This document shows positions 1 to 10,099 of a stretch of 64,000 nucleotides of DNA, in pieces. Source of the DNA: Ceratodon purpureus (lineage: Eukaryota; Streptophyta; Bryopsida; Pseudoditrichales; Ditrichaceae). The DNA lies in assembly GCA_014871385.1 (NCBI GenBank), contig CM026426.1:38023776-38087775 (forward strand). The letters run 5' to 3'. The translations under genes were made by a program, and so were the position numbers. The first letter of the stretch is position 1. Each line of letters opens with the position of its first letter. The notes beneath the pieces are model-generated. The model had not been told where the DNA came from. It was given only the letters and a program-made list of their open reading frames with translations, and did not search any database.

Positions 1-59
1 CAAATAGAGCAAAAACTAAAATTGAATGTTGAAGCAGAGAGTTGACCAAAGTAGGTCAG

Positions 60-1010
60 CAAGAAAAAATCTATTTTGGAGAGGTGAGATTCTTGTACAG
101 TCAATTTACGAATTCACGTCTGCAGCAGCAATGCACAGGGAAGTTCACGAACTTGTCAAAGCTGTATCATGCCCTAAAACAGTTCTATTTTCAAACCAAA
201 AGTCGAGTGAATTTGCAGGCTATTCCAATTCCTGCATATCCCCAATTCGTATGCTTCTCTCATCTAGTTCAACAAGCTTAGCTCGATGGACAGGAGCACC
301 ATCTTCCATTTGGAGAAGTTCATATGCTGCTATGCATTGAATAAAAGCCGAAGAGAATATTGTCAGACAGGTTTCACGATAGAAATTGCTGTTCGCTCCC
401 CTTCTGGCATCAAAACGAGAGAAATCTTGTCAAAATCTGTGAATGCTCCCAACACCATACCAGATGTTCTCCTTGATTTCAATGATGGCGGAAGGCATTG
501 GTCAGCATATCTTTCATGACTTTTTCTCCAATCTCGAATCTGTCAAGAATCTGCACCCAACTTAAAAAAACATTCATTGGTCCAAATAAGTTTTGACCAA
601 TCCTAAGTTGTCCAATGCCTATATCTACAAGCAAATGCTAATATCTTTTTTACTATAAATTACACTAAGGAAGGGTTTCATTACAGCTACTCGACTTCCA
701 AATTTAAGTCGTCGGATATGCGTCTAGATGGTGTTTCTATAAATTCCAAAACTCTCTGCAAGTGATACTAAATTTAATCAACAATCTCCATGAATAAGGT
801 GTGCTAGATCCTTAATTATACAATCAGATAGCATTGGCGGTCGCGGTTTAGGTTATTAAGTGGTATTCAATCCAAATTTCTTCCGCATAATCAAAACTAT
901 GCAACGGTAGAACGAGGTATTCCTAGTATTTCTATAATTTGTCGAAATTTTATCCTAGCATTTCTCAATTCTCTGATTAGACCTTTCTCATGATTGCTCA
1001 ATGTTTGTGT
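60..1010 (-). pseudogene. Tc1/mariner-like transposase relic
   Basis: This is a decayed cut-and-paste transposase read on the minus strand. From about 1,000 down to 700, pieces of two helix-turn-helix units are legible (RQIIEILGIPRSTV, then LAESFGIYRNTI and THIRRLKFGSRVAV). Around 600 is a trace of the DWSKLIW catalytic block. Then come GMVLGAFTDFDKISLVLMP and MEDGAPVHRAKLVEL, and finally LE-stop-PANS near 200, which corresponds to the LEWPANSPD motif of the DDE domain. The order and spacing match Tc1-type transposases (DDE_3). Several frame changes and stops break it, including TGG to TAG in LEW. No terminal inverted repeats or TA duplication were found, so the ends are approximate. Family assignment is fairly safe; the exact subfamily is not. 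Confidence 0.7.
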
Positions 1011-2079
1011 GCGCATGATTATCTATAGATTGCAATTAAGTCTATGAGAATTGAAGAAACATTTAAGAATTAATTATAACATTAGACCAAAGAAGATATG
1101 GATTTCAAACTCACCAAATATATATTTGAAGATGATGTGGAATCGAGAAGAAATAATTGAAGTTGAGCTCAAAAGAAGCTAAAACAGGTCAAGAAATCAA
1201 CAAACCCTACCATTGTGAAATACATTACTCCATGACAAACAAGTTCACTCATGCTAGCACTCGTTAACTAGGTCCTTCGCTCGAGTTTTCCGAATTAGTA
1301 ACCACTAGAAGCTGCCTAAACCAGCATCTTAGCCTCAGTGCTAGAACAGATCTATCAAGAAGAAGTCCACACGCGTTATCCTACAAGCATCGGCGCTGTG
1401 CAATTGGATAGTAATAAATACCCACTCCTCAAACTGTTGTGCATAATTGACAGAATCAGTAAGCATTTGTCTACTGTGTGTAGACCAATGATTTTGGTAA
1501 ATGCAGGGCGATGAAGCAGAGAAGATATCCTATCACTCTAGAACCTTGATGCCAAGTATGTATGGAGCATACATGCAATGAGAAATTGGGCATTATCCCT
1601 CAATCGGGAGAAGGATGGCAATAAGCATGAGAGGGCGGCGCGGCCACGTTAAGCAGTTATGAAATTTGCATTTTGCAGCCCAAAATGATATTGCATTTGA
1701 CGGCGGAGAGAAATGTCTTTGGACTAGGTCTGGCAGTGGGACCAAGTTACAAATTTTGGATATCAAAAGCCAACTCCACCCGTGTTGGCAAATGGTGAGA
1801 GTTTTGTAAATGGAAATTTTGCAAATGGTGAAAGGCTAGAATTTGTAAATGAAGTATACATGACTATACATGACAAGATTGGGTTGGAAATCACTGTCTA
1901 ACTATAAGAAACAGTTTTTTGTAGAGAAAACCCCCCAAAAAGCTATCATAGAATAAGAGATATTGCTATTGCAATCATGGGCATACTTCAACACTTAAAA
2001 GACTTTGCAATGCAACTGAAAAATAAGGTTTTAAACAAACCACACATTTGGAATAGAAGATTAGACTTGCCTTACTTCA
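1011..2079. other. no recognisable gene
   Basis: AT-rich unique-looking sequence without a coding frame, inverted repeat or RNA gene that I can support. It may be further eroded transposon DNA between the two transposase relics. Confidence 0.4.
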
Positions 2080-3080
2080 ATGGGATTATATTAGAAGGTA
2101 GGGGAGCATAAAGCGCATTACATAGAAGTTACAAATTGGACCTACTACAGTTTCGAATCGGAGGTACAAAACACATGCTGGGTCACGGAGCATTGCATGT
2201 TTGCAAGTCTCCTTAACTAAAAGCAAGGAAAGCAGGTTGGTGAAGTCCAAGCTGACCACCAAGCTAATGTTAGTGGAATAGGGGCCGCAAAACAATGCCA
2301 TGCAATTCATGAAGGTAGGAGGTAGTGCTTCATTAGCAGAGCTTGCGTACCTCGATAGAATCCATCACCTCTATGACTTTGGAACGACTACATGAGTTGT
2401 AGCCATGCGCGCCACGAGCTACCATACGCCCTGCTTACAACAGCCGCATGGAATAGCACTTTCCAGCCAAACAACAATGCCTACTCCCAAAGCCCCCTTC
2501 AGACTTGCGGTTCTTCGCCCACAAAATCTCCGCCTCTGAGCATCCGCTGCCCTCCAATGAAGGCTCACGTTGAGGGTGTGGGAGGCTGGGCTAGTCACAA
2601 AGTATTGCAACAATGAACTTTCAAAGAAATCATGCCAGATATAAAGACTCTTATGAGCAATCGCCTCTAAAAGAATAGATTTGGCACCATCTTTGTTCTC
2701 GTAATCGCCCTCCGATACGACCAAGTAGTTCTTCTACACGTAGTGTACGTAGTCAAGTGACGTAAATAAACCTGGAAACCCACAAGGCCGTATTGATCCT
2801 CAATTGGGCTTCGAAATCCAATAGCGTTGGTACTCTCAGGTAGTGCGGTCCAAACTCTACCCAAACAGCTTAACTAAACGTCTTCATTGATTTCATTGCC
2901 GTGCTCTCACCAGAGCCGCAAATACTTCTCTATGGCGTTGGATGTTACACCATAGGCAAGCATGCGCAACACTGCGGATCACTTCCAAATTGAAGACAAG
3001 GCCAATGAACCACATGCATCAAGCTTCTGCACATGCCAATTCTCCCGTGCACATATTGCAGCCAGAATTCTCAAGAATAA
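2080..3080 (-). pseudogene. PIF/Harbinger-like transposase relic
   Basis: A minus-strand relic of the plant Harbinger nuclease (Plant_tran / DDE_Tnp_4 type). Reading down from 3,000, SAVLRMLAYGVTSNAIEKYL resembles the conserved RMLAYGV..D segment. At 2,640-2,690, SILLEAIAHKSLYIWHDFFE matches the diagnostic LEAVAS.DLWIWHAFFG block that follows the second catalytic Asp. At 2,170-2,250, VKETCKHAMLRDPACVLYL resembles the C-terminal CRKDVERAFGVLQ segment. The pieces lie in different frames, so several indels are present. It is next to another transposase relic and outside the left end of the 10-kb MULE. No TIRs or TWA duplication were located. The identification rests on motif recognition only. 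Confidence 0.6.
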
Positions 3081-3626
3081 TGACCATTGCATTCTAAATC
3101 ATTGTCTGAATATATTGATGTAATATATAGGGATTTCCAAAAAGTATGCAACAAAAATCCGTTCGTGTCCTTGCTACTACTCCGTATCAGTGTTATGTGC
3201 TCTTTTTGGTTTAGATCCACGTGAAACTACTGTCATGCAAAGCATCACCACCAAAATTAAACTAGCCCGCTACAAGGTTGACCATGAGCTCATTTTCATC
3301 GTCATCTTCAAACAATCTCTACCTAGAGGCTACAAGCCGCATTTGCCAAGCTTCTACGGTGAACCAGACAACAAAAAAAAAACACACTCAAGCTCGTGGC
3401 CTGCAAACAGAGAGAGTGGGTCGCCAAAGTTTAAAGGGAAGTGGCGGAAACTGCTAGGGAGCGGATTAGGTGCAGTCAACGGAGGTGGGTGGGCCTCTAG
3501 AGGGCTGCAAGGCGGGGCAAGGGTGCGGAAGGGGGCATGCAAAAGCACTGACGCGGTGGCTCTGGGTCGAAGAGGCACGGCAAGTGCTCCTTGTTGGGAG
3601 CCTTTGCCGTGCCAAGGCTGCGGATG
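3081..3626. other. no recognisable gene; GC-rich left flank of MULE
   Basis: The region becomes GC-rich from about 3,470. Open frames here on both strands have composition-driven Gly/Arg/Pro-rich translations and no family motif. Nothing else was recognised. Confidence 0.4.
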
Positions 3627-3635
3627 CTTTCAACG

Positions 3636-3655
3636 GCGTCACGTTAATCACCCCC
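3636..3655 (+). repeat. left TIR of the MULE
   Basis: GCGTCACGTTAATCACCCCC is perfectly inverted at the right end. Beyond this the arms diverge, and the right arm has one extra C. It directly abuts the 9-bp duplication CTTTCAACG. Confidence 0.85.
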
Positions 3656-3890
3656 ATCCAACCCAAAAAAATAGTAATGTCAGAGAAGGAGGGGTTGCTC
3701 GCAAAAAGGCGGTTGAGATGGCCCCGCCGGGTCATGGAGTCAACCTTGGCCCGCGCCAATGGCCCACCCGTCCCGGTCCCACCGCCCAACCCGGGTCTTG
3801 GCTGGCAAACCCGTCCCTTTCCAATGAGGCCTGGTTTGTCATCCAGGATTTGACGAATTGGGAGTTTAGGGTTTTCATTCTTAAGTAAGT

Positions 3891-4822
3891 CTGTAGTGCG
3901 TATACCAAGACTGTAGTGCGTAGAGGTCATGAAGCACTGTGTTCACTGTAGCATTGGCTTAGATCTGGACTTGGATTTTATATAAATAATTGGTTTTTGT
4001 TATTGCAGTTTACTCAATATTGCAATGGAACGGATTTCTTTAGAAGGTGGCCATGTGGCTGAAGGATTCTTGGACTTCTCTTTTGGCGAAGAGAAGATCA
4101 GGTTGACTTCGGAGGCAAACATGTTGATTAAATTGTTGTGGAATAGGGTTGAGTCCTCCATTGATGGATTGGTTTGTAGCATGGTTTGAGGATAGTACTC
4201 CTCCTGGGACACTTATATACAAGATAGAGTTTGTTGTGTCACTAAGGGCCCTTACCGATCGTAGTGCCTCACTACATGTACTACGTGGATTTTATGAGGA
4301 CAACTCTTACATTGGGCCAATTTTAAGGGCAATTTGCTGAGTCATTCATGTATTTGACTGCATGCACTGGAGTTTGGCAGTGATATCAAGTGAAGGCTTC
4401 GTCAAGTTTGATTCGGGTTATCACACTAACCCCAACTTCCATGGCCCACAACATCTCCATGAGGCAATGACCAAGATCTGGTGCATGGCCAATGGACACG
4501 GACCAGGTATTCCTGAGTGGAAGAGAGCAACATCTATACGATTATGGATCCATGTCAGTTGTCCACAGCAACCACACGATTGGACGAGTGGATTTTATGT
4601 GGCGTGCTACATTGTCATGTTATATTCCTACTTGAAGGAAATCTCCGCAAACGAGAAGGATTGGGAGGAGGGAGTAGGTTATCTACTCATTAGGCTACTT
4701 AGATATTCGGGCTGTTGTATTGATTGTGTGTTGTAGTGACTGTAGTGTTGTAATGACTGAAGTGCTGTAGTGATTGTAGTGCTGCAGTGCAGTTTGTGCA
4801 TTGTCTTGTTGTGTTGTAGTGC
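3891..4822 (+). repeat. left cluster of GTAGTGC subterminal heptamers
   Basis: GTAGTGC occurs at 3,893, 3,913, 4,261, 4,776 and 4,816, twice in the longer form CTGTAGTGCG, with shortened GTAGTG copies between 4,734 and 4,790. The same motif in inverse orientation clusters near the right end. This resembles subterminal transposase-binding repeats of DNA transposons. Binding is inferred. Confidence 0.55.
4025..4736 (+). pseudogene. Ulp1-like (C48) cysteine protease relic in MULE
   Basis: Ulp1 proteases cut SUMO and related modifiers, and plant KI-type MULEs carry such genes. The reading frame starting near 4,149 runs to 4,736 with one in-frame TGA at about 4,338. The catalytic pattern is recognisable: HWSLAVI (His), VKFDSGYH (Asp) and SCPQQPHDWTSGFYVACY (Gln of the oxyanion hole, then the nucleophile region). 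The nucleophile position, usually D-C-G, reads T-S-G, so the cysteine appears to be serine (AGT). A further upstream piece, 4,025-4,189, lies in another frame and starts MERISLEGGHVAEGF. The gene sits just inside the left end of the MULE, opposite in direction to the transposase. It is clearly broken. Assignment to C48 rests on motif order and context. Confidence 0.6.
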
Positions 4823-4959
4823 ACGTGGCATTTGACTGATTACAAAGATTACAGTTTAGAGTTAATGAGATGTTTTCATGTGTGCAGATGTCGGAGTGTT
4901 TTGACCACAGGTCTACAGTTAGGTCTTTGTACTGCGGACGTCGTTGAAGGATCTGCATA

Positions 4960-5200
4960 ACTGAGCGGAATGGCGGGGCTCCGCAAGTGTATTGTTACCG
5001 TCAGCTTTTATAAGGATTGGGTTGGAAGCCCCTCATCATTGTAGGATAGATGCTTTAGAGCTTAAATGAGTTCAATCATTTTGCCACGATTTTGAGAGAT
5101 TGGCTGTAAATTTATTATTGCACATTTTTGTAAATCGGAAAAAATGTACATTTTAGTATGTACCTTTCAAGATATGTCTCTTTTATTTTGTAATTGGTCT
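4960..5200. other. no recognisable gene
   Basis: Spacer between the Ulp1-like relic and the purine-rich array. No motif was recognised. Confidence 0.35.
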
Positions 5201-5219
5201 ATGATGAATGTAATGTGAA

Positions 5220-7200
5220 TTTAAAAAACAAATCACAAAAATCCCTAAATACCAAAACCAGATTAGAAACGTGGGTCGCCAACTCCCCACTTGTTTTAAA
5301 CATATCCATGGGAAACAATGAAGGGACGCTAGGACATAAGAAGGAAAGGAATAATCGAAGAGGCAAGGAAAAAAATGCATAGGATAAATTAGGAGGAAAA
5401 CTAAAATGGCCGAAATTTGAGGAAAGACAATTAGAAGGCATTATTATGAATAAGAAAACAATTAGAAAGAAAAAAATGAAGGAATCACATTTTAAAAGCT
5501 AGACGATCAATGGTTTAAGAATAATAAGAAGAAAAAATAAAAATAAAAAATAAAAATTAGATGCTCATTTTAAAAATTAAGAATTTAAAAAAATCTAAAT
5601 TATAACACAAAAGGAAATAGGTAAGATCTTGTGTTAGGAAAAAAAAACAAAAAAATAAAACAGTCCACAATGGAGAGGTAAGATATTGTAAAAAGTGTTA
5701 AATAACTTAAAAAAGAGAAAAGGACAAAGGTTTAAGAATAATAAGAAGAAGGAAAAAAGAAAAAGAAAATTTAAAAATTTAAATGTCCATAAAAAAATAA
5801 AAAATAAAAAATAAAAAATAAAAATGGAAATTAATAAACGAAAAGAAACGTGGTAAGATCTTGTGTTAGGATAAAAAATATATGATCAAGAAGGTTAATG
5901 TTTTAAGAAAATAAAAAAAAAAAGAATAAAAAATAATAAGAACAATTTAAATGCAGAAAGTTCTTTGGAAAATTGTTAGAAGGGGAATAATTAGATAATA
6001 GAAGAAGTGATGCAAAAGAAGTTATTAATGGAGAAAAATATAAAAGAGTAGAAATAAATAGAAAAAAACAAATCGGATATTAAGGAGTAAAATCAATAAA
6101 AAAGAAACTTTGAAAGTGAAAGAGAACTTGAAGGAAACATAAAAAATAAGAGCATAATTAGAAGGGAAAAAATTAGACAAAAAGAGTGGTGATGAGTAGG
6201 AAGTTAAAGGAAAAAAACACACAATAATAATAATATTAAGGAAAATTGAAAAATCAAAAATAAAGTTAAAAATAAAAATAAAATATTAGTGGATGAAATA
6301 ATGAAGAGGAGAATAATTAGAAGGAAAAAAATTAGATAAAAGAGGTTGTAACAAATAAGAAGTTCATGGAAGAAAACATATACTAATGCTGATATTAAGA
6401 CATAATAACTATATATATATATATATATTTTTTAAAAAATAAAAAATAAAAATCTAATTTGTTATTTTTTATTCGTTACGACAATAATTAGATGGGAAAG
6501 ACTTAAATAAAACAAGCAGTGATGATTAGGAAGTTAAGTAAACAATACATATAACAATAGTAATATTAAGGGAAAAGAATTAAAATAAATAAGCAAAAAT
6601 ATTAAGATAAAAACTAAAAAATAAAAACAAAAAAGATCAAATATAGAAAAGACAATAACTGAAAGGGAAACAATGAAATAGAATAAGTAGTGAAGAGTAC
6701 AAAGTTAATGGAGGAATTCATATAATAATAGCAATATCAAGGTAGAATAAATAATAAAATAAAATAAAGAAGTAATAAGAAAATTAAAAGATTAGAAAAT
6801 GAAATAAAGAATAGAATAATTAGAAAATATAGATTAGTGAAAAATAAAAAATGATAGTACATGAAAATATAAGAAAAAAAATATATGGACAAACTACATT
6901 GGAAAAAATTGAAGGAAAATAGAGGTGTACAAAGATGATAGATAATAAGAGCATTGTAGGGAAGAACATAATAAATAAAAAGAGAGTGAAGGGAGAATAA
7001 ATTGATGGCTTTCGAATATTATCACTTGGAAAAAATAAAATGCAAATGCACACAAGGAATGTTGTTACGGAGGTAGTGGAAGTAGTAAAAAAAACCAACA
7101 TTATTGTAGAAAAGAAAAAAAAAAAAAACCAACACCACGTACTTAAAATTTTCATAAATAAAAGATTAGAAGAACAATAGGTGGAATATTGAAATAGTAG
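5220..7200 (+). repeat. 2-kb purine-rich (A/G) low-complexity tract
   Basis: For nearly 2 kb the plus strand is dominated by A with G, and C is very rare. Phrases such as AATAATAAGAAGAAAAAATA recur. The tract is internal to the MULE and holds no believable gene; minus-strand frames are Phe/Leu/Ser-rich artefacts of composition. It includes two degenerate tandem families, annotated separately in part, and a short (TA)n run at 6,408-6,427. Confidence 0.75.
5973..6990 (+). repeat. degenerate ~170-bp tandem repeat
   Basis: A repeating unit begins with ATAATTAGAAGGGAAAAAAT, then a GTGATGAGTAGGAAGTTAA-like block and AATAATAGTAATATTAAGG. Unit starts are near 5,973, 6,153, 6,313, 6,484, 6,654 and 6,815, giving a spacing of about 160-180 bp. 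Units are strongly diverged. A different unit, carrying GTAAGATCTTGTGTTAGG, occurs at about 5,621 and 5,851. Confidence 0.55.
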
Positions 7201-7442
7201 AACATGTTCAAAATAATGAAATATTGTATATGCAAAAGCTTGGTTATATTAACATATGATTTATAAAGTTTGGAGCCCGAGGTTTTTAGAAGATCTTAGC
7301 AGTGGTATATGGTGTGGGTGGCGTGGATGTAACAGTGCAAATCGGGGATTTCCGTAGAAGGGAAGGAGACACTAAACCGTGTGAAAGGAAATAATTAGAT
7401 AAAAACAAGCGTATGCCTCGACGGTTGCATTAGGGGAAGGTT

Positions 7443-7850
7443 GGGGTCTCCAAAAGGCCTTTTCTATGAAATCTGTGCCTGAATTTTTGCCATGCCCGTG
7501 CACTTTACCTGTTGGCACGAATGGTGCCAGCAGGTCGCCAAATGCTGCCAGCAGTGCCAACAATTGGCATTTGGGGGGTCCAGCCAATCGCATTAGGCGA
7601 AGGCATTGCCCACTGCTATCACCCCATTGGACAATACAAGCAGTAATGACACTGTCACCGAGCGTGTGCCCACTGCTGTCACCCCATTGGACAGTACCGG
7701 ATCCTGTTGTCAGCGGAGCAAATCCTGTTGTCAGTGCGGCGAATTTTGTTGTCAGCGGGCCAAATATCCACCAATGCGATTTCGCAGAGAAGTGTCAGTA
7801 GGCAGAAAGCTCACCTAATCCGGGCTGTCTTACAAGGCCCTTTGGAGACC
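7443..7850. repeat. 408-bp inverted-repeat-bounded (MITE-like) segment
   Basis: GGGTCTCCAAAAGGCC at the left faces its near-perfect reverse complement GGCCCTTTGGAGACCC at the right. Inside are a 62-bp direct repeat built on CCACTGC.GTCACCCCATTGG (about 7,608 and 7,670) and three 22-bp units on CCTGTTGTCAGYGG (7,701-7,760). No convincing target duplication flanks it, so an element boundary is only suggested. Confidence 0.4.
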
Positions 7851-8650
7851 CAATTTTTCCCGTAATGGTTGATTCATATAGGCACTCACATTCGTGGCCT
7901 TGTTTTGTGCTGCTTCACTATTGTTCTGCTGGGAGGCGTGGTTACCTCCGAGGGGGCGGTCTCTTGATTGTAGTCAAGACTTTCTCAACCAGCATGTAGG
8001 GCGGCCTTGTTTTTGAGGAGCGTTGGAGAGGGGTGCAACCTGAACACGATCCTACAAACCTGGGTTCAGGGTTTCAGGTAGTGTCATTTTAGAGGGAAGA
8101 GAGGGGCGGCAATGGTTGTTGGGGAGTTCGCTGCCAAGATTAGAGCAAGAGGATGGAATGAGGTGAGTGATAGGAAATCCAGAAACATGGGTTAGGGATG
8201 AGTGTGCCCTTCTCTTTCTTTTTGTTCTTTGCAGGTGGGTTGTTGAGGTGAGGCATTTGGAAGGCTCGTGTAGGGTAGCTAGGTGTTGCGCCAAGAATTT
8301 GATTGTTGGGTATTGTGATTGATCACTAAAGGTTGCATTTTAGTTTCTTTTTGTAGAAGGTTAAGGGTTATAGTGAATGAGACGGACTGCCCTTGATTTA
8401 GAGAGCGGATGAGATGAAAGGATTGGCAATACGTTGTGATACCACTGTTTGGTTCACAATGGGTGGTTGAAGGGATAAATGGGATCCTTCTGGTACAATT
8501 CGGAACTTCATAGTTCATGGTCACAAGTTCTGAATGTGGGTCTTCTCCCTTATCTCGTGTACTATGGATAACAGCCGTAGAGTTACAAGGGCAAGGTTGC
8601 AACAACTTTCTCTAGAAGGAACTAGTATATAGGCCGCAATTGAACCATGG

Positions 8651-9862
8651 ATGAGTCTTCGAGAGGGTGCAAGGGAATACAGTGATGCTTCTACAAACAC
8701 AGACCTCGTTTTTGAAGTATGTCCGCATAGTCAATTCAACCAGAGCCCGAGACGTAGTGGGACTAGAGGTGACAACAAAACACAATTGCCCCTTGCCATA
8801 AGTACGGGCTCCATATCTTTTTTTGGTGTTGGTGTGACAAGTTCTAGAATTCATTTTCCAGAGGACAAGAAATTGGTCGTCAACGAGGACAGGTGTGTAA
8901 TAGATGGGCTCAGACTTAAGACGTGGAAAATGCTACTGCTAAAGAGATGGCAAGGTTTGCAAAAGGTACATCACTGTAAAATGAAGGAGTTTTTTACATC
9001 ATTGAATTTTGCACTCAATGTTGTCAAGGAATGTGGTGTGGGCCTCTGAACCGCTGAGTTCCACATTGTAGGGGTATACAGTTGTAGACGAGAGAGAGAA
9101 GGGTATACAGAAAGAGCTGAGTTAAAGCAAGGTAGAGTGCCATGCGCATGTCTGTATATTGAGCACGATTACAAAGATCTTGTGGTCGAGGCGCACTACA
9201 CCTGCCGTTATCACTTCTATGAGAATCCATGCCAAGAAAAGCGCTATTATTATTGGTGCAAGTATTGTTATGAAGACTTTAGCAATAAAAATGCAATTTC
9301 TTATCATTGTTATAAGGATCAGTGTGAGAAGTGGAGGGAAGTTGGAATCGGAGTGTTGAAAATGTATCCTACATTTACTCGGAGTGAACAATACGTACTC
9401 AAAGGAATCTTACAGGAAGTAGATTTTACATTCCCAGAGAAACATGGATGCCGTCCATGGAACCCGAGGATACTAGTACCGCGTGTAGTGCACCCACAGA
9501 CCAAAAAGGCGAGAGACTTTCTTAAGGAAGCCAATCGAGGGAGAAGTAAGGATGCAGATCTTCTCAATGACAGGCCACGGAAGGAGGGATCTTGCACTAC
9601 ACGACAACTCCAGGTGACAAGGGTGTACAAGAAAAAAGGCTACGCAATAAAAGAGACGATTGAGAGGGAGAGGACCATGATAGTGCAAGACAAGTTCCCA
9701 AGGGAGAGCAAGTCTGGTGTGCAGTTCGACCAGGACTCTTCTGATTTGGGGGAGCCACATTTTTGGGTTAAGTATTCCAAACAAGACCACGACAGGACGT
9801 CGCCTGCTTATATGCATGCACTACACATAACTAGATATACATGCACTATAGAAAAGATATAG
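8651..9862 (+). pseudogene. Cys/His-rich ORF of the MULE, one internal stop
   Basis: A single plus-strand frame runs 404 codons from an ATG at 8,651 to TAG at 9,862. It is broken once, by TGA at 9,047-9,049, a possible CGA to TGA change. The middle holds a finger-like segment, WCKYCYEDFSNKNAIS followed by HCYKDQCEKW, with C-x2-C and His/Cys spacing like BED or C2H2 fingers. The C-terminal third is basic and carries KKKGYAIKETIERERT. I recognise no family. It lies between the Ulp1-like relic and the oppositely oriented transposase, so it may be an accessory MULE protein that binds DNA. That role is inference. Confidence 0.45.
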
Positions 9863-10099
9863 CCTATTATGAGTTGATCGTATACAACGGATGCAGAACA
9901 CTTGGAGCCCTAAATCTATTCCCGGACACACAATATACATGATGTTGCACTACAACCAAAAACGACGGGGCAGTTAGGAACTTACTTAATAACCTTCGCG
10001 GCACTCATGGCTTATATCAACATGTGATACTCTCTTCTGAGGACTATGCTTCCTTCGACCTAGGAGCACATGACAGCCATTCTCATCCTCCAGATCAAC

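Noticed and set aside
3190-3888. 232-codon open frame at the left MULE border
   Set aside because: It crosses the target duplication and TIR and is Gly/Arg/Pro-rich from composition, with no motif; frames of similar length exist on the other strand.
6820-7155. Phe-rich membrane-like frame on minus
   Set aside because: Product of the A/G-rich strand (TTT, TTC codons); the same pattern arises anywhere in the tract.
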